This document shows, piece after piece, positions 25,077 to 34,001 of a DNA stretch of 64,000 bases. The first letter of the stretch is position 1. Each line of letters begins with the position of its first letter. Where the stretch lies: positions 62,001 through 126,000 of the forward strand of contig CAWADG010000010.1 in NCBI GenBank assembly GCA_963780815.1, written 5' to 3'. A program made the position numbers and the translations under genes. Source of the stretch: VRUE01 sp963780815 (GTDB taxonomy: Bacteria; Actinomycetota; Thermoleophilia; Solirubrobacterales; 70-9). The notes below the pieces were generated by a model. The model made no database searches and was not told the origin of the DNA. It saw nothing but the letters and a program-made list of their open reading frames with translations.

Positions 25077-26152
25077 CAGACGGCCGTCCCCTCCGGCTCG
25101 GCGAGACCCGAGTGCGCCTCGACCTCGAGCCGGACCCTCGATTTCGGGTCGAGGGCGTCGCGGAGCCCGTCGCCGAAGACGTTGAGTGAGAGGACCGTGA
25201 GTGCGATCATCGCGCCGGGTAGGAACGTGAGTAGCGGCGCGGTCTGGATCAGCTCGAAGCCGGTCGAGATCATCGTTCCCCAGGAGGAGTTTGGCGCCTG
25301 GACCCCGGCGCCGAGGAACGAGAGCGCCGACTCGAGCAGCATGTTGTTGGCGATGCTGAGGGCGAAGAGGACGATGATCGTCGACCACAGGTTCGGCAGC
25401 AGCTCGCCGAACATCACCCGCAGCGGGCCGGCGCCCTGGGCGACCGCGGCCTCGACAAACTCTTTTTCGCGCAGGGAAAGCACTTCGCCGCGCAGGGGTC
25501 GGGCCATGTAGGGGACGTAGACGACGCCGATGATCAGCGTCGGAATCCAGATCGAGGTCCCGGAGATCGAGATCGGCCCGATCTGGAGCCCGCCGACCGC
25601 CAGCGCGGTCCCGAGCGCGATCCCGAGCAGGAGCACGGGGAAGGCCCAGATGATGTCGAGGAGGCGGGCGATGACGGCGTCGATCCAGCCGCGGTAGTAG
25701 CCGGCCACCAGTCCCAGCACTATCGAGAGCAGCGTGGTGATCAGCGCCGCGGCGAGGCTGATGAGGATCGAGGTCCTGCCTCCGTACATCAAGCGGACCA
25801 TCTCGTCGCGACCGAGCCGGCCGTCGGCGCCGAGGAAGAACTTGCCCCCGGCCTTGAGCCAGACCGGGCCGATCGGCTGCCCGTCGGGGCTGACGACGTC
25901 TCGCTTTTGCCCGACGACGGTGATCTTTTCGAGGGTGTGGGTGTCGTTGGGGCCGGTTTCGGCGACGTGATTGGCCCAGAGCGGGGCGGCGAGGACAAAC
26001 AGGACGATCAAGATGAAGAGGCCGAGCGAGGCGAGCGCGAAGCGATTCTGGAGCAGCCGCCCGAGGGCGAGGCGCCAGGGACTGCGGCCGGGCGGCGCTC
26101 CGTCGATCGGGGCGGCCCCGTCCACCGGGGCGGGTTGGAGCTCGGTGGCCAC
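25076..26152 (-). CDS. Peptide-type ABC transporter permease (OppC-like)
   Basis: 358 residues. A Pro/Ala-rich cytosolic N-terminus of about 25 residues is followed by TM1, an unusually long external loop (about 80 residues, including D-V-V-S-P-D-G-Q-P-I-G), then five helices with the EAA loop (E-F-V-E-A-A-V-A-Q-G-A-G). The C-terminal tail is acidic. It lies 27 bases after the binding protein gene in one transcription unit. Confidence 0.92.
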   Translation of the reverse strand: MATELQPAPVDGAAPIDGAPPGRSPWRLALGRLLQNRFALASLGLFILIVLFVLAAPLWANHVAETGPNDTHTLEKITVVGQKRDVVSPDGQPIGPVWLKAGGKFFLGADGRLGRDEMVRLMYGGRTSILISLAAALITTLLSIVLGLVAGYYRGWIDAVIARLLDIIWAFPVLLLGIALGTALAVGGLQIGPISISGTSIWIPTLIIGVVYVPYMARPLRGEVLSLREKEFVEAAVAQGAGPLRVMFGELLPNLWSTIIVLFALSIANNMLLESALSFLGAGVQAPNSSWGTMISTGFELIQTAPLLTFLPGAMIALTVLSLNVFGDGLRDALDPKSRVRLEVEAHSGLAEPEGTAV

Positions 26153-26179
26153 GCTCCTATTGTGAACCAGCCGTAACTG

Positions 26180-27823
26180 TTACTTGAACTGGAAGCTCGT
26201 CAGGTCCTGGCCGAACGTCGGGTTGAAGATGATCTTGTCGAGGTCGATTTCGCTCGAGACGAAGGTCGTCAAAGTCCGCTGCCCATAGGGGGCCCAGGGC
26301 GCCTGTTCCATGTATTCCTTGTCCATTTCGGCATATTCGGCTTCCTGTTTGGGCCCAAGCTGTTCCGTCCGGAGCCTGGCGATTTTCGCGTTCAGCTTCG
26401 GGTCGTTGATGTAGGCGAGGTTGTTGTTGTTTGTCGGCAGGATGCTTTCGCCCGCCAACAGCGGCTGGAAGAAGTCGTTCGGGTGCGGGTAGTCCTGGTA
26501 CCAGTCGACCCAACCGGTGTCGAGGTCGGGCGTCGTTTTGTTGCCGATGATCGTGAAGTAGTCGTCGGGATTGATGATTTTCAGCTTCGAGTTGAAGCCG
26601 AGCTTCTTCAGCTGGTCCTGGTAGTAGGCGCCCGCTTCTTCCTGGGTCGGTTCGCTGTCGGTCCAGACGGTGATGTTGGTGTCGGAGGGCTTGGCTTCGG
26701 CGATCAGTTCCTTCGCCTTCGCCATGTTGTAGGGATAGAGGTCGTAGGTCTTATGGCCCGGGATGCCTTCCGGGAGGATCTGCCGCAGCTGTTTGATCGA
26801 GCCGGCGTAGATCCGTTCCAGCGCTTCGCTTGAGACCGCGTAGTTGACCGCTTGGCGCACCTTGAGGTCGTTGAACGGCGCCCTCGTCATGTTCATCCAG
26901 AAGTAGTAGACGTTCGGGATCCCCGGCTCTTCGCGCAGCTGGGTGCCGTCGAACTTGCTCACCGTCTGCTGATAGAGCCCGGGCGGGATCAGGGCCTGCA
27001 TCCATTGCGTCGTGCCCCGTTCGACTTCGCTGACCTGGGAAGACGTGTTGCGGACGATCTTGATGTCGATCTTGTCGACGTGGCCGCTCGGCAGGTCCGG
27101 CAACAGCTTCGAGTTGTTCTTCGCCCACTCGGGGTTGCGTTCGTATTTCCAGCCGCTGCTGGGGTCGGAGCTGACGATCTCGTAGGGCCCGCTCGCCGGG
27201 GGCGGGTCGGCGGAGAGGTTCTTGATCGCAGTGTTGGGAGGAAGCGGGGCGACGAACATCAGCCCGAGCTCGTTGTTGAAGGTTCCCCGCGGTTCGGTCA
27301 GGTCGATGACGATTTCGCCGGTCTTGTCGTTCGTCTTGATCCCGGGAATCGGGCCCTTCTTCGTCTTCTGGAACTGTTCGGCCCCGACTATCGACGTGTA
27401 GAAGGGCGAGCCGCCCGAGTTGAGCTGAATCATCCGTTCGACCGCGAACCTGAAGTCGGAGGCCTTGATCGGGGTCCCATCCGAGTATTTGAGGCCCTGG
27501 GTCAGCATCAGGGTGTAGGTCTTTCCGCCGTTCGTGATCTTCGGCATGCCCGTGGCGAGGCCGGGGACGACCTTGCTGCCCGCCGCGTTGCTTTCGTGGG
27601 CATAGGTCAGGAGCGGGATGTAGGTGTTCCACATCGCCGTCCAGCCTTCCTGGGTGTAGGAGAGTGCGGGGTCGAGATAGTCCGGGAATCCGGCGAAGGT
27701 GCCGATCAGAGTGCCGCCTTCCTTGCCTCCGGATTCGCCGCTGCTGCTGCCGCACGAGGCGAGACCCACCCCTGCCGCGATGAAGAGGACTGAAATCGCC
27801 AGTAGTGCCGCAAGCTTTCTCAA
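26180..27823 (-). CDS. ABC transporter substrate-binding lipoprotein (SBP family 5)
   Basis: 547 residues. A signal peptide ends in the lipobox L-A-S-C, so Cys is lipidated and the protein is anchored outside the membrane. A Ser/Gly linker follows, then the family 5 fold with D-P-A-L-S-Y near the N-terminus, G-L-K-Y-S-D-G-T-P-I-K-A-S-D and the R-Q-A-V-N-Y-A element. Such proteins bind peptides or other small solutes for the OppBCDF-type complex encoded next to it. The TTG start at 27823 has GGAGGT nine bases upstream. The MFS gene ends three bases before it. Confidence 0.92.
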   Translation of the reverse strand: MRKLAALLAISVLFIAAGVGLASCGSSSGESGGKEGGTLIGTFAGFPDYLDPALSYTQEGWTAMWNTYIPLLTYAHESNAAGSKVVPGLATGMPKITNGGKTYTLMLTQGLKYSDGTPIKASDFRFAVERMIQLNSGGSPFYTSIVGAEQFQKTKKGPIPGIKTNDKTGEIVIDLTEPRGTFNNELGLMFVAPLPPNTAIKNLSADPPPASGPYEIVSSDPSSGWKYERNPEWAKNNSKLLPDLPSGHVDKIDIKIVRNTSSQVSEVERGTTQWMQALIPPGLYQQTVSKFDGTQLREEPGIPNVYYFWMNMTRAPFNDLKVRQAVNYAVSSEALERIYAGSIKQLRQILPEGIPGHKTYDLYPYNMAKAKELIAEAKPSDTNITVWTDSEPTQEEAGAYYQDQLKKLGFNSKLKIINPDDYFTIIGNKTTPDLDTGWVDWYQDYPHPNDFFQPLLAGESILPTNNNNLAYINDPKLNAKIARLRTEQLGPKQEAEYAEMDKEYMEQAPWAPYGQRTLTTFVSSEIDLDKIIFNPTFGQDLTSFQFK

Positions 27824-27826
27824 CGC

Positions 27827-29161
27827 CTAGACCTCCGGATTGGGTTGAGTCGATTTTTCGCCCTCGGAAGGGGTTGCCCTTCCCCCAGGGATCAACTCCA
27901 GCATAGTCTCGCCGGGGGCTTGGATCGCCTCAGAGGCACCGTTTTCGCCCAATTCACGAGTGACCGGCCACCTGGTACCGAGCAGCGGCGCCGCGACGAG
28001 GGCTGTGACAACGACCCCTGCGCCGGCGGCCAGGAAGGTAGCCCGCGGGCTCAGACCGGTGGCGATCAGCCCCCCGAGTAGGTAGCCGACTCCGGGCGTC
28101 GCCGACCCGATCGATTCGAGTACGCCGATCACCCGCGCCTGCATCGCCGGCACGGTCAGCTCCTGCACGGCGCTGATCACCCCGACCCACTGGACCCCGT
28201 TACCGGCGCCCCCGACCGCCGAGGCGACGCAGGCGATGGCGAGCGTCTGCGCGGCGCCGGTGCCCAGGTAGCCGGCCCCGACCGCGACCGTGCTGAAGAA
28301 CAGCAGCACCGGCAGCGGCGCTCGACGCAGGGCGGCGAAGACGATGCTCCCGATCACCATCCCGACACCCCAGCTCCCGAGCAGCAAGCCATAGCCCGTG
28401 TCACCGGCGCCGAGGGTGTCCTTGGCGAAGACGACCTCGATCGGGATCACCGCCGAGAAGAAGACGAAGGCCACGGCCTGGGCCGCGAGCAGCCGCCTCA
28501 ACGTCGGGTTGTGCCGGATGTAGCCCGCTCCAGCTTGCACCCGTTCGCGCAACCCTCCGGGTTCGGATTCCGCGTGCGGGAGCGGGCGGGCGGTGAGCAG
28601 GATCCAACCGATCGCGTAGAAGGAGACGGCGTCGAGCAGCAGCGCCGACTGGATCCCGAAGGCGGCGATCACGCCGCCGGCGATCACGGGACCGATCGCG
28701 GCGCCGCCGGTGAAGGCGACGTTCAGGACGGCGTTTCCCGCCCGCAGCTCGCCCTCGGGCTCGAGCATCGCCGCGCTGACCGAGCGAGTCAGCGACTTCG
28801 CGGTCAGCGCCAGGGCGCCGTCGACCGTCGCCACCGCGACCACGGCCGCGAGTGAGAAGTGGTCGGCGAGCAGCGCCAGTGCACCGAACGCCGCCGCCTC
28901 CGTCGCGTACAGCGCCGGCAGGACGAGGCGCGGTGGAGGCCGCTCGAGCCGGGCGACGACGACCGGGGTCAGCAGCGCGGGGACGAATCCGGTCCCGATG
29001 AACAGCAGCGTCGTCGCCATCGCGCTTCCCGTCTGCTCGAAGACGAGCACCGAGAGGGCGACGATCCCGAGCCAGTCCCCGAGCTCGTTGACGGCGTAGG
29101 AGAGGACCAGGCGGCGGAAGGCCGGGCGCCGCAGCGGGTCTGTCAGGCGTGAGGCCCCCAC
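27827..29161 (-). CDS. MFS transporter, EntS/MFS_3-like exporter
   Basis: About 444 residues with 12 hydrophobic segments. The beginning (R-R-P-A-F-R-R-L-V-L-S-Y-A-V-N-E-L-G-D-W) and the short hydrophilic loop structure resemble the EntS/MFS_3 group of exporters. The start is either GTG 29161 or GTG 29182. I prefer 29161 because the upstream codon lies inside a tandem repeat that looks like an operator. It is the first gene of the unit leading into the peptide-type importer, so export and import may be regulated together. Substrate unknown. Confidence 0.85.
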   Translation of the reverse strand: MGASRLTDPLRRPAFRRLVLSYAVNELGDWLGIVALSVLVFEQTGSAMATTLLFIGTGFVPALLTPVVVARLERPPPRLVLPALYATEAAAFGALALLADHFSLAAVVAVATVDGALALTAKSLTRSVSAAMLEPEGELRAGNAVLNVAFTGGAAIGPVIAGGVIAAFGIQSALLLDAVSFYAIGWILLTARPLPHAESEPGGLRERVQAGAGYIRHNPTLRRLLAAQAVAFVFFSAVIPIEVVFAKDTLGAGDTGYGLLLGSWGVGMVIGSIVFAALRRAPLPVLLFFSTVAVGAGYLGTGAAQTLAIACVASAVGGAGNGVQWVGVISAVQELTVPAMQARVIGVLESIGSATPGVGYLLGGLIATGLSPRATFLAAGAGVVVTALVAAPLLGTRWPVTRELGENGASEAIQAPGETMLELIPGGRATPSEGEKSTQPNPEV

Positions 29162-29175
29162 TAAATCTTCATTTC

Positions 29176-29207
29176 TTTGCACAAGTTCTGGTGCATTTGC
29201 ACAAGTT
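29176..29207. promoter_or_regulatory. Tandem operator-like repeat upstream of the MFS/importer unit
   Basis: TTTGCACAAGTT occurs at 29176-29187 and again at 29196-29207, exactly 20 bases apart, so both copies lie on nearly the same face of the helix. The core TTG-CA-CAA is close to a palindrome. It sits 15 bases upstream of the preferred MFS start. The regulator is unknown. Confidence 0.55.
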
Positions 29208-29614
29208 TCCGCCTATATGTGCTACAAACCTGCCAGCAAGCGAATCGATCTTCGCCGGATCCTGTGCAGAAGACGCTTTCGCTGGTTTCGAGAAAAGGAG
29301 CTGGTCATGGGCTACAAGAGGTAAGACTTCATAGACAGGCGTTAGCTCCACCGGGGTTCGCCGTCTAGGCATGGAGGACTCCCCCGTGGAGTCCTTTGCG
29401 CTTTCTAGGGGCAAATCGGCCGCATTTGCCTCAAATGCAAGGTATTGGCCAGTTGATCTACGCAGGGTTGCCGATTCGGCGCCCAGGCTCTACCTTCCAA
29501 ATCGAAGGTTGCGATCGTCGCAAGCCGGAAGCCAGTCGGAGGAAGCAGTTGGCGACCAGCGAAATGCTTCAGGGCAGGCGTTGGCCTGGCGATACCAAGA
29601 TCAGCGCGCTATCC
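29208..29614 (+). other. Structured leader region before the broken HD-GYP gene
   Basis: A 407-base gap with several elements on the plus strand: a five-codon open frame at 29307-29324 (ATG, G-Y-K-R, TAA) behind AAAAGGAG; a hairpin at 29332-29367 (TAGAC-A-GGCG pairing with CGCC-GTCTA); a terminator-like hairpin at 29376-29394; and a perfect 7-base inverted repeat GCATTTG/CAAATGC at 29422-29438. No long gene is supported. It could be a regulated leader or a separate small RNA. Confidence 0.45.
29376..29397 (+). terminator. Terminator-like hairpin
   Basis: GGACTCC (29376-29382) pairs perfectly with GGAGTCC (29388-29394) around a 5-base loop and is followed by TTT and, after GCGC, a second TTT. 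It would end a transcript coming from the mini open frame at 29307, well before the HD-GYP remnant. Confidence 0.55.
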
Positions 29615-31022
29615 ATGCAAACCGAGCGGCCGACACGTCTCAGCAACGCGATCTTGGCGATCGCCTTGGTCGCTGCGGTCCTGGCCGCGATTTGGCGGAC
29701 CCCAACGCCGACTGGGACATCGGCTTGTTCGCGATCCTGCTCGGGTTCTCGATTTTCAGCGACGTGACGTCGATCGAGATGGAATCCCGGCTGAAGATCT
29801 CGGGAAGTTTCCTCGCCATCGTCCTCGCGATGGTGTTCCTCGGCTGCACCCCGGCGGCGTTGATCGGGGTCATCTCGATCGTCGCCGGCTCGATCCGGTT
29901 TCGCGAAAAGTGGAACGACTTCTTCTTCAACCTCCTGACCTACATCACGTTCCCGGTGATCGTCGGCACGGCGTTCCACGAAATCGTCGAATGCGACCGG
30001 GATCACGCCTTCCGACCCGATCTACTACTGCCTGGTCTTCGGCGTCTTCCTGGTCGCGCTGGCGCTCAACTTTTCGATGATCGCCGCCTACACGTGCTAC
30101 CTCGACCGCAGCTCTTTCCTCGAAAAGGTCGCGGACCTCGCTGGTCCCGCTCCTCCCCTCCGAGCTGGCCGCGGCGCTGATGGCGGTCGGCGTCGCCTTC
30201 ATCTACGGGCAGATCGGCCTTGCGGGGGTCGCGCTGTTCGGAATCGTCCTCGTCATCTTCCAGTACCTGCTCGGCGCGCTGCTCAAGTCCCAGGAGCGGG
30301 CGCAGGAGCTCGAGGTCCGGACCAAGCAGCTGGCCAGCTTCCAGGTCGGGATGTTGAGCGCGCTGCTGCGGACACTCGACCTGCGGGACCAGATGACCGC
30401 GCGCCACTCTGCTGCGGTGGCCCGCTACTCGCGGGCGATCGCCCAGCGCGCCGGCTTCTCGCGCCGCGAGGAGGAGCTCGTCCACATCGCGGCGCTTCTT
30501 CACGACATCGGCAAGTTCATCCTCCCCGACCGGATCCTGAAGGCGAACGTCCCGCTCACCGACGAAGACTGGATGCTGATCCGCCGCCACCCCCAGCAGG
30601 GCGCCAGGGTGGTCTCCTCGCTCGACGGCTACGGGCCGGTCGCCGAGATCATCATCGCCCACCACGAGCGGATCGACGGTAAGGGCTATCCACGGGGCCT
30701 GAAGGGCGACGACATTCCCGAGCTGGCTCGGATCATCTCGGTCGCCGACACCTACGACGTGATGACCGCCCGCGATTCCTACCGGGCGCCGGTCTCCAGC
30801 TACGACGCGATCCAGGAGCTGCGGCGGGTGGCCGGAGAGCAGCTCGACGAGCGCTTCGTCGAGATCTTCATCGAGCTGCTCGAGGGCAAGGACGTCTCCT
30901 TCCGCCACGGCGAGGAGGCCGACTTCGAGAAGGAGCTCGCGCTCGAAGCGCGGATCGCCGAGACCGCCAGCCCGGACGACGAGCTCGGGCGGTTCCAGGT
31001 CCCGCGCGTGCCTGTCGGCTGA
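29615..31022 (+). pseudogene. HD-GYP domain c-di-GMP phosphodiesterase gene with three frame breaks
   Basis: Read through in three registers, this encodes a membrane protein with a C-terminal HD-GYP domain, the c-di-GMP phosphodiesterase module. The N-terminus starts at ATG 29615 (M-Q-T-E-R-P-T-R-L-S) with a TM helix. The frame changes near 29690, after which D-W-D-I-G-L-F-A-I-L-L continues. It changes again at about 29990 (an extra base before A-T-G-I-T-P-S-D-P) and at about 30131 (an extra base before R-T-S-L-V-P-L-L-P-S-E-L). From there to 31022 it is intact, with H-D-I-G-K-F and H-H-E-R-I-D-G-K-G-Y-P. An ATG at 30180 could start a shortened product with two TM helices and the whole HD-GYP domain. 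Real decay and sequencing error are both possible. Confidence 0.75.
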
Positions 31023-31055
31023 GCTTCCGGCCGAGCGATACGGTTCGCGCCGCCA

Positions 31056-32090
31056 ATGAAAGCCGTCACCTTCCAGGCGCCGGGTGAGATCCGGATCGAC
31101 GAGAAGCCCGACCCTGAGGTCGGCTCCCCCGACGAGGCCCTTGTCAGGGTCGAGGCGAGCGGGATCTGCGGCTCCGACCTCCACATCTTCCACGGCAGGG
31201 TACCGGTCGAGGTCGGGTTCACGATCGGGCACGAGTTCGTCGGCACCGTGCTCGCAACCGGCGACGACGTCGAGCGGGTCGCGGAGGGCGATCGTGTGCT
31301 CGGCTGCTTCCACACCGCCTGCGGCACCTGCGCCGCCTGCCTGCGGGGTGACTATCACCGCTGTGAGCGGGGCCGGATCTTCGGCCACGGGTCGAAGCTC
31401 GGCGACCTTCAGGGCGCCCAGGCCGAGCTGCTCTTGGTGCCGCGGGCCGACCTGACGCTGCGGCGCGTCCCGGAGGGTGTCTCCGATGAGGTCGCGCTGT
31501 TCGCCGGCGACGTGATGGGTACCGGATTTCACTCGATCGAGCATGCCGGGACGCGGACCGGCGACACCGTCGCCGTGCTCGGGCTCGGGCCGGTCGGGCT
31601 CTGCGCCGTCCAGGCCGCACGCGCGGCCGGCGCCACCCGGGTGTTCGCGATCGACTCGGTGGCGGCGCGGCTCGAGATGGCGGCCGGCTTCGGCGCCGTG
31701 CCCCTGCACCTCACGGATGACGACCCGAAACGGGCGGTGCGCGGCGCGACCGACGGCCGCGGCGTCGACGTCGTCGTCGACGCGGTGGGGGACCCGGGGC
31801 CGCTGGCGATGGCGATCAGCCTCGTCCGCGACGCCGGCACCGTGTCGGGGATCGGCGCCTACGCAGGCAAGGGCGAGGTGCCGATCGGCCTCGCCTGGCT
31901 CAAGGGGCTGACCCTGCGGCTGGGCCTCGCCAACGTCATCGCCCACGTCGACAGGGTCCTGGCCCTGATCGAGGCGGGCCTCCTCGACCCGGCGCCGCTC
32001 GTCACCCACCGGATGAAGCTTGAGGAGGCCGCCGAGGCCTACCGGCTCTACGACAACCGCGAGGCGCTGAAGATCGTCCTCACGCCGTAG
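31056..32090 (+). CDS. Zinc-dependent medium-chain alcohol dehydrogenase
   Basis: 344 residues. The catalytic zinc ligands are Cys in G-I-C-G-S-D (near residue 38) and His/Glu in G-H-E-F (near 60). The structural zinc site is C-G-T-C-A-A-C-L-R-G-D-Y-H-R-C. The Rossmann motif G-L-G-P-V-G near residue 175 binds NAD(P). Close to the branch that includes threonine, sorbitol and glutathione-dependent formaldehyde dehydrogenases; the substrate cannot be read off. ATG at 31056. The 3' end overlaps the convergent GST-like gene by 11 bases. Confidence 0.92.
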   Translation: MKAVTFQAPGEIRIDEKPDPEVGSPDEALVRVEASGICGSDLHIFHGRVPVEVGFTIGHEFVGTVLATGDDVERVAEGDRVLGCFHTACGTCAACLRGDYHRCERGRIFGHGSKLGDLQGAQAELLLVPRADLTLRRVPEGVSDEVALFAGDVMGTGFHSIEHAGTRTGDTVAVLGLGPVGLCAVQAARAAGATRVFAIDSVAARLEMAAGFGAVPLHLTDDDPKRAVRGATDGRGVDVVVDAVGDPGPLAMAISLVRDAGTVSGIGAYAGKGEVPIGLAWLKGLTLRLGLANVIAHVDRVLALIEAGLLDPAPLVTHRMKLEEAAEAYRLYDNREALKIVLTP

Positions 32091-32865
32091 CGACCGCGGC
32101 CGGCGCCGGCTTGCGGTGGCGGCGGAACATCTCCTCGACCCAGACGTAGCCGGGCCGCTTCTTCAACGTCTCGCGGAAGGCCTCGAGCCCGGCCGGCGCC
32201 CCCGCCTCGGTCGCCGCCGGTCCCTCCGGCGGCAGCACCACCGGGTAGAGGAGCGAGGCCGCGGTCAGGTCGGCGACCGTGAACCCGTCGCCGACGAGGT
32301 ACTCGCCGCCATTCGCGGCGAGCTCCTCGTCGAGGCGGTCGAATGCGGCGACGATCTTCGTCCGGGCCAGCTCCGCCGCCCGCGGGTCGGCGACCCCGAA
32401 GCGCAGTCTCGTGTAGACGCCGGCATAGGACGTGACCAGGCCGCCGGCCCGCTGCAGTGGGCCGGGCACCGTCCCTTCGACCACCTTCTGAAAGCGCTCG
32501 CGGTCGTTGCGCAGTTCGTGCCAGGCCAGCAGCCGGGAGTGAGGCCCGAGCTCCTCGTCGAAGAAGTCCTCCAGGGCGAGCGCGCGCCGGCGCTGGTCCG
32601 GGTCCTCCGGGTAGAGCGCGGGCTCGGGATGGCGCTCCTCGAGCGCGGCGATGATCGCCGTCGAGTCGCCGACGTTGCGCCCGTCGAGGGTGAGGATCGG
32701 GAAAGTCACCTCAGACCCCCGGGTCAGCCAGAGGGCGACGGCGATGTGCATTCCCGCCGGCGGCGAGCGCCGCTCGTGCTCGACTCCCTTCCACGCGAGT
32801 GCCCAGCGGGCCTTCTCGCTGTAGTGGGAGACGGGGATCTGCCAGAGGGTCGGGCGCTCGCTCAT
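32080..32865 (-). CDS. Glutathione S-transferase-like protein
   Basis: 261 residues. The N-terminal thioredoxin-like part (L-W-Q-I-P-V-S-H-Y-S-E-K-A-R-W-A-L) and F-P-I-L-T-L-D-G-R-N-V-G-D-S-T-A match GST domain 1; the helical C-terminal domain follows with V-G-D-G-F-T-V-A-D-L-T-A-A. Actinobacteria usually lack glutathione, so another thiol or a non-thiol role is possible. ATG at 32865 (M-S-E-R-P-T-L) is used; the longer open frame upstream overlaps the divergent pterin dehydratase gene. Confidence 0.8.
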   Translation of the reverse strand: MSERPTLWQIPVSHYSEKARWALAWKGVEHERRSPPAGMHIAVALWLTRGSEVTFPILTLDGRNVGDSTAIIAALEERHPEPALYPEDPDQRRRALALEDFFDEELGPHSRLLAWHELRNDRERFQKVVEGTVPGPLQRAGGLVTSYAGVYTRLRFGVADPRAAELARTKIVAAFDRLDEELAANGGEYLVGDGFTVADLTAASLLYPVVLPPEGPAATEAGAPAGLEAFRETLKKRPGYVWVEEMFRRHRKPAPAAVATA

Positions 32866-32901
32866 TTGCAATTCCAGGCCGCCCTGCCAGCATAGTCCGC
32901 G

Positions 32902-33177
32902 ATGCCGCTGAGCGAACAGGCGATCGAGGCGAGGCTGAGTGAGCACCCGGGCTGGGAGCGGGAGGGTCGGGCGATCGCCAAATCGTTCAAGCGGGCCGAC
33001 TTCGTCGGCTCGGTCAATTTCGTCAACAGCATCGTCGAGCCGGCCGAGGGGATGAACCACCATCCGGACATCGAGATCTCCTGGGACACCGTCACAGTCA
33101 GGCTCTCGACCCATTCCGAGGGCGGCGTCACCGCCAACGACTTCGAGCTGGCGGCGAAGATCGACGCCCTCGACTGA
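32902..33177 (+). CDS. 4a-hydroxytetrahydrobiopterin dehydratase
   Basis: 91 residues, the family's normal size. The signature M-N-H-H-P-D-I-E-I-S-W contains the active-site His pair, and V-R-L-S-T-H-S-E-G-G-V-T supplies the third. The enzyme dehydrates the pterin carbinolamine formed by aromatic amino acid hydroxylases; without a hydroxylase nearby it may serve another pterin or moonlight. ATG at 32902. It is followed after 20 bases by the arfB-like gene. Confidence 0.9.
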   Translation: MPLSEQAIEARLSEHPGWEREGRAIAKSFKRADFVGSVNFVNSIVEPAEGMNHHPDIEISWDTVTVRLSTHSEGGVTANDFELAAKIDALD

Positions 33178-33197
33178 GACGCGGTTACCTGGGTGCG

Positions 33198-33614
33198 GTG
33201 GCCGAGGAGCTGAAGATCGACGCCGGCCTTGCGATCCCGCTGGCCGAGGTCGAGCTTCGCGCGAGCCGCTCCTCCGGCCCGGGTGGCCAGCACGCGAACG
33301 TCACCGCCTCACGGGTGGAAGCGGTCTTCGACGTCAAGGCATCGCGGGCGCTCGACGACGGCCAGCGGGCGAGGCTGCTGGAGCGGGTGGGACCGATGGT
33401 CACGGCGGTCGCCCAGGAGGCGCGGGGACAGGCGCGGAACCGGGAGCTCGCCCTGCAGCGCCTCGCGGCGAAGATCGCCGCCGGCCTGCGGGTCCCACGC
33501 CGCAGGCGCCCGACGAGGCCGACCGGCGCCTCGCGCGAGCGCCGGCTCGAGCAGAAGCGGCGAACCTCGCAGCGGAAGGCGGCCCGACGGAGGCCGCCCG
33601 ACGGCGGCGAGTGA
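33198..33614 (+). CDS. arfB: Peptidyl-tRNA hydrolase ArfB-type rescue factor
   Basis: 138 residues. The GGQ catalytic loop is present in S-S-G-P-G-G-Q-H-A-N, within the RF-1 class domain. The C-terminal 45 residues are strongly basic (P-R-R-R-R-P-T-R-P and K-R-R-T-S-Q-R-K-A-A-R-R-R), the tail that enters the empty mRNA channel in ArfB. It releases stalled peptides from ribosomes lacking a stop codon. GTG at 33198 is the start; the message probably continues from the dehydratase gene. Confidence 0.9.
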   Translation: MAEELKIDAGLAIPLAEVELRASRSSGPGGQHANVTASRVEAVFDVKASRALDDGQRARLLERVGPMVTAVAQEARGQARNRELALQRLAAKIAAGLRVPRRRRPTRPTGASRERRLEQKRRTSQRKAARRRPPDGGE

Positions 33615-33651
33615 CCGCGGCGGCGCGTCCGGGATGCCAGACTCGGCACCG

Positions 33652-33999
33652 ATGGCGAAGCGCAGAAGAAGGCGACCCGCCGAGAAGGCGGCGACGGTCT
33701 CCTACCGCGACGAGGAGGGCAACACGCTCGTCCTGCGCGAATCGCTGAGCGCGGGGACGATCAGGAAGATCGGCCACGGCCCGTCGAGCGAGGCGGCGTC
33801 GGTCGACGATGCCTGGCGGCGGCGCTTCGAGCTGCTGTTCGAGCGGCTGGCGGTCAGCTGGGAGATCGCCGGGCTCCCGCTCACCGACCAGAAGATGCTG
33901 CTCGGGCGCTATCGGATGGCCGACTCCGCGACCCAGCGCTGGGTGCGGGAAACGATCGCGACACACCTCGAGCGCCACATCCCCGAGCTCGCCGGCTAG
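33652..33999 (+). CDS. Hypothetical protein, conserved-looking
   Basis: About 115 residues. A very basic N-terminus (M-A-K-R-R-R-R-R-P-A-E-K) is followed by a two-stranded segment (V-S-Y-R-D-E-E-G-N-T-L-V-L-R-E-S-L) and a helical C-terminal half with W-R-R-R-F-E-L-L-F-E-R-L. An earlier in-frame ATG at 33634 would add six residues. I do not recognise a family. It lies 37 bases after arfB, and a 14-bp inverted repeat follows the stop codon. Confidence 0.6.
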   Translation: MAKRRRRRPAEKAATVSYRDEEGNTLVLRESLSAGTIRKIGHGPSSEAASVDDAWRRRFELLFERLAVSWEIAGLPLTDQKMLLGRYRMADSATQRWVRETIATHLERHIPELAG

Positions 34000-34001
34000 G
34001 T

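Noticed and set aside
29208..29440. c-di-GMP-I riboswitch before the HD-GYP gene
   Set aside because: The conserved GEMM blocks are not present; only generic hairpins are seen.
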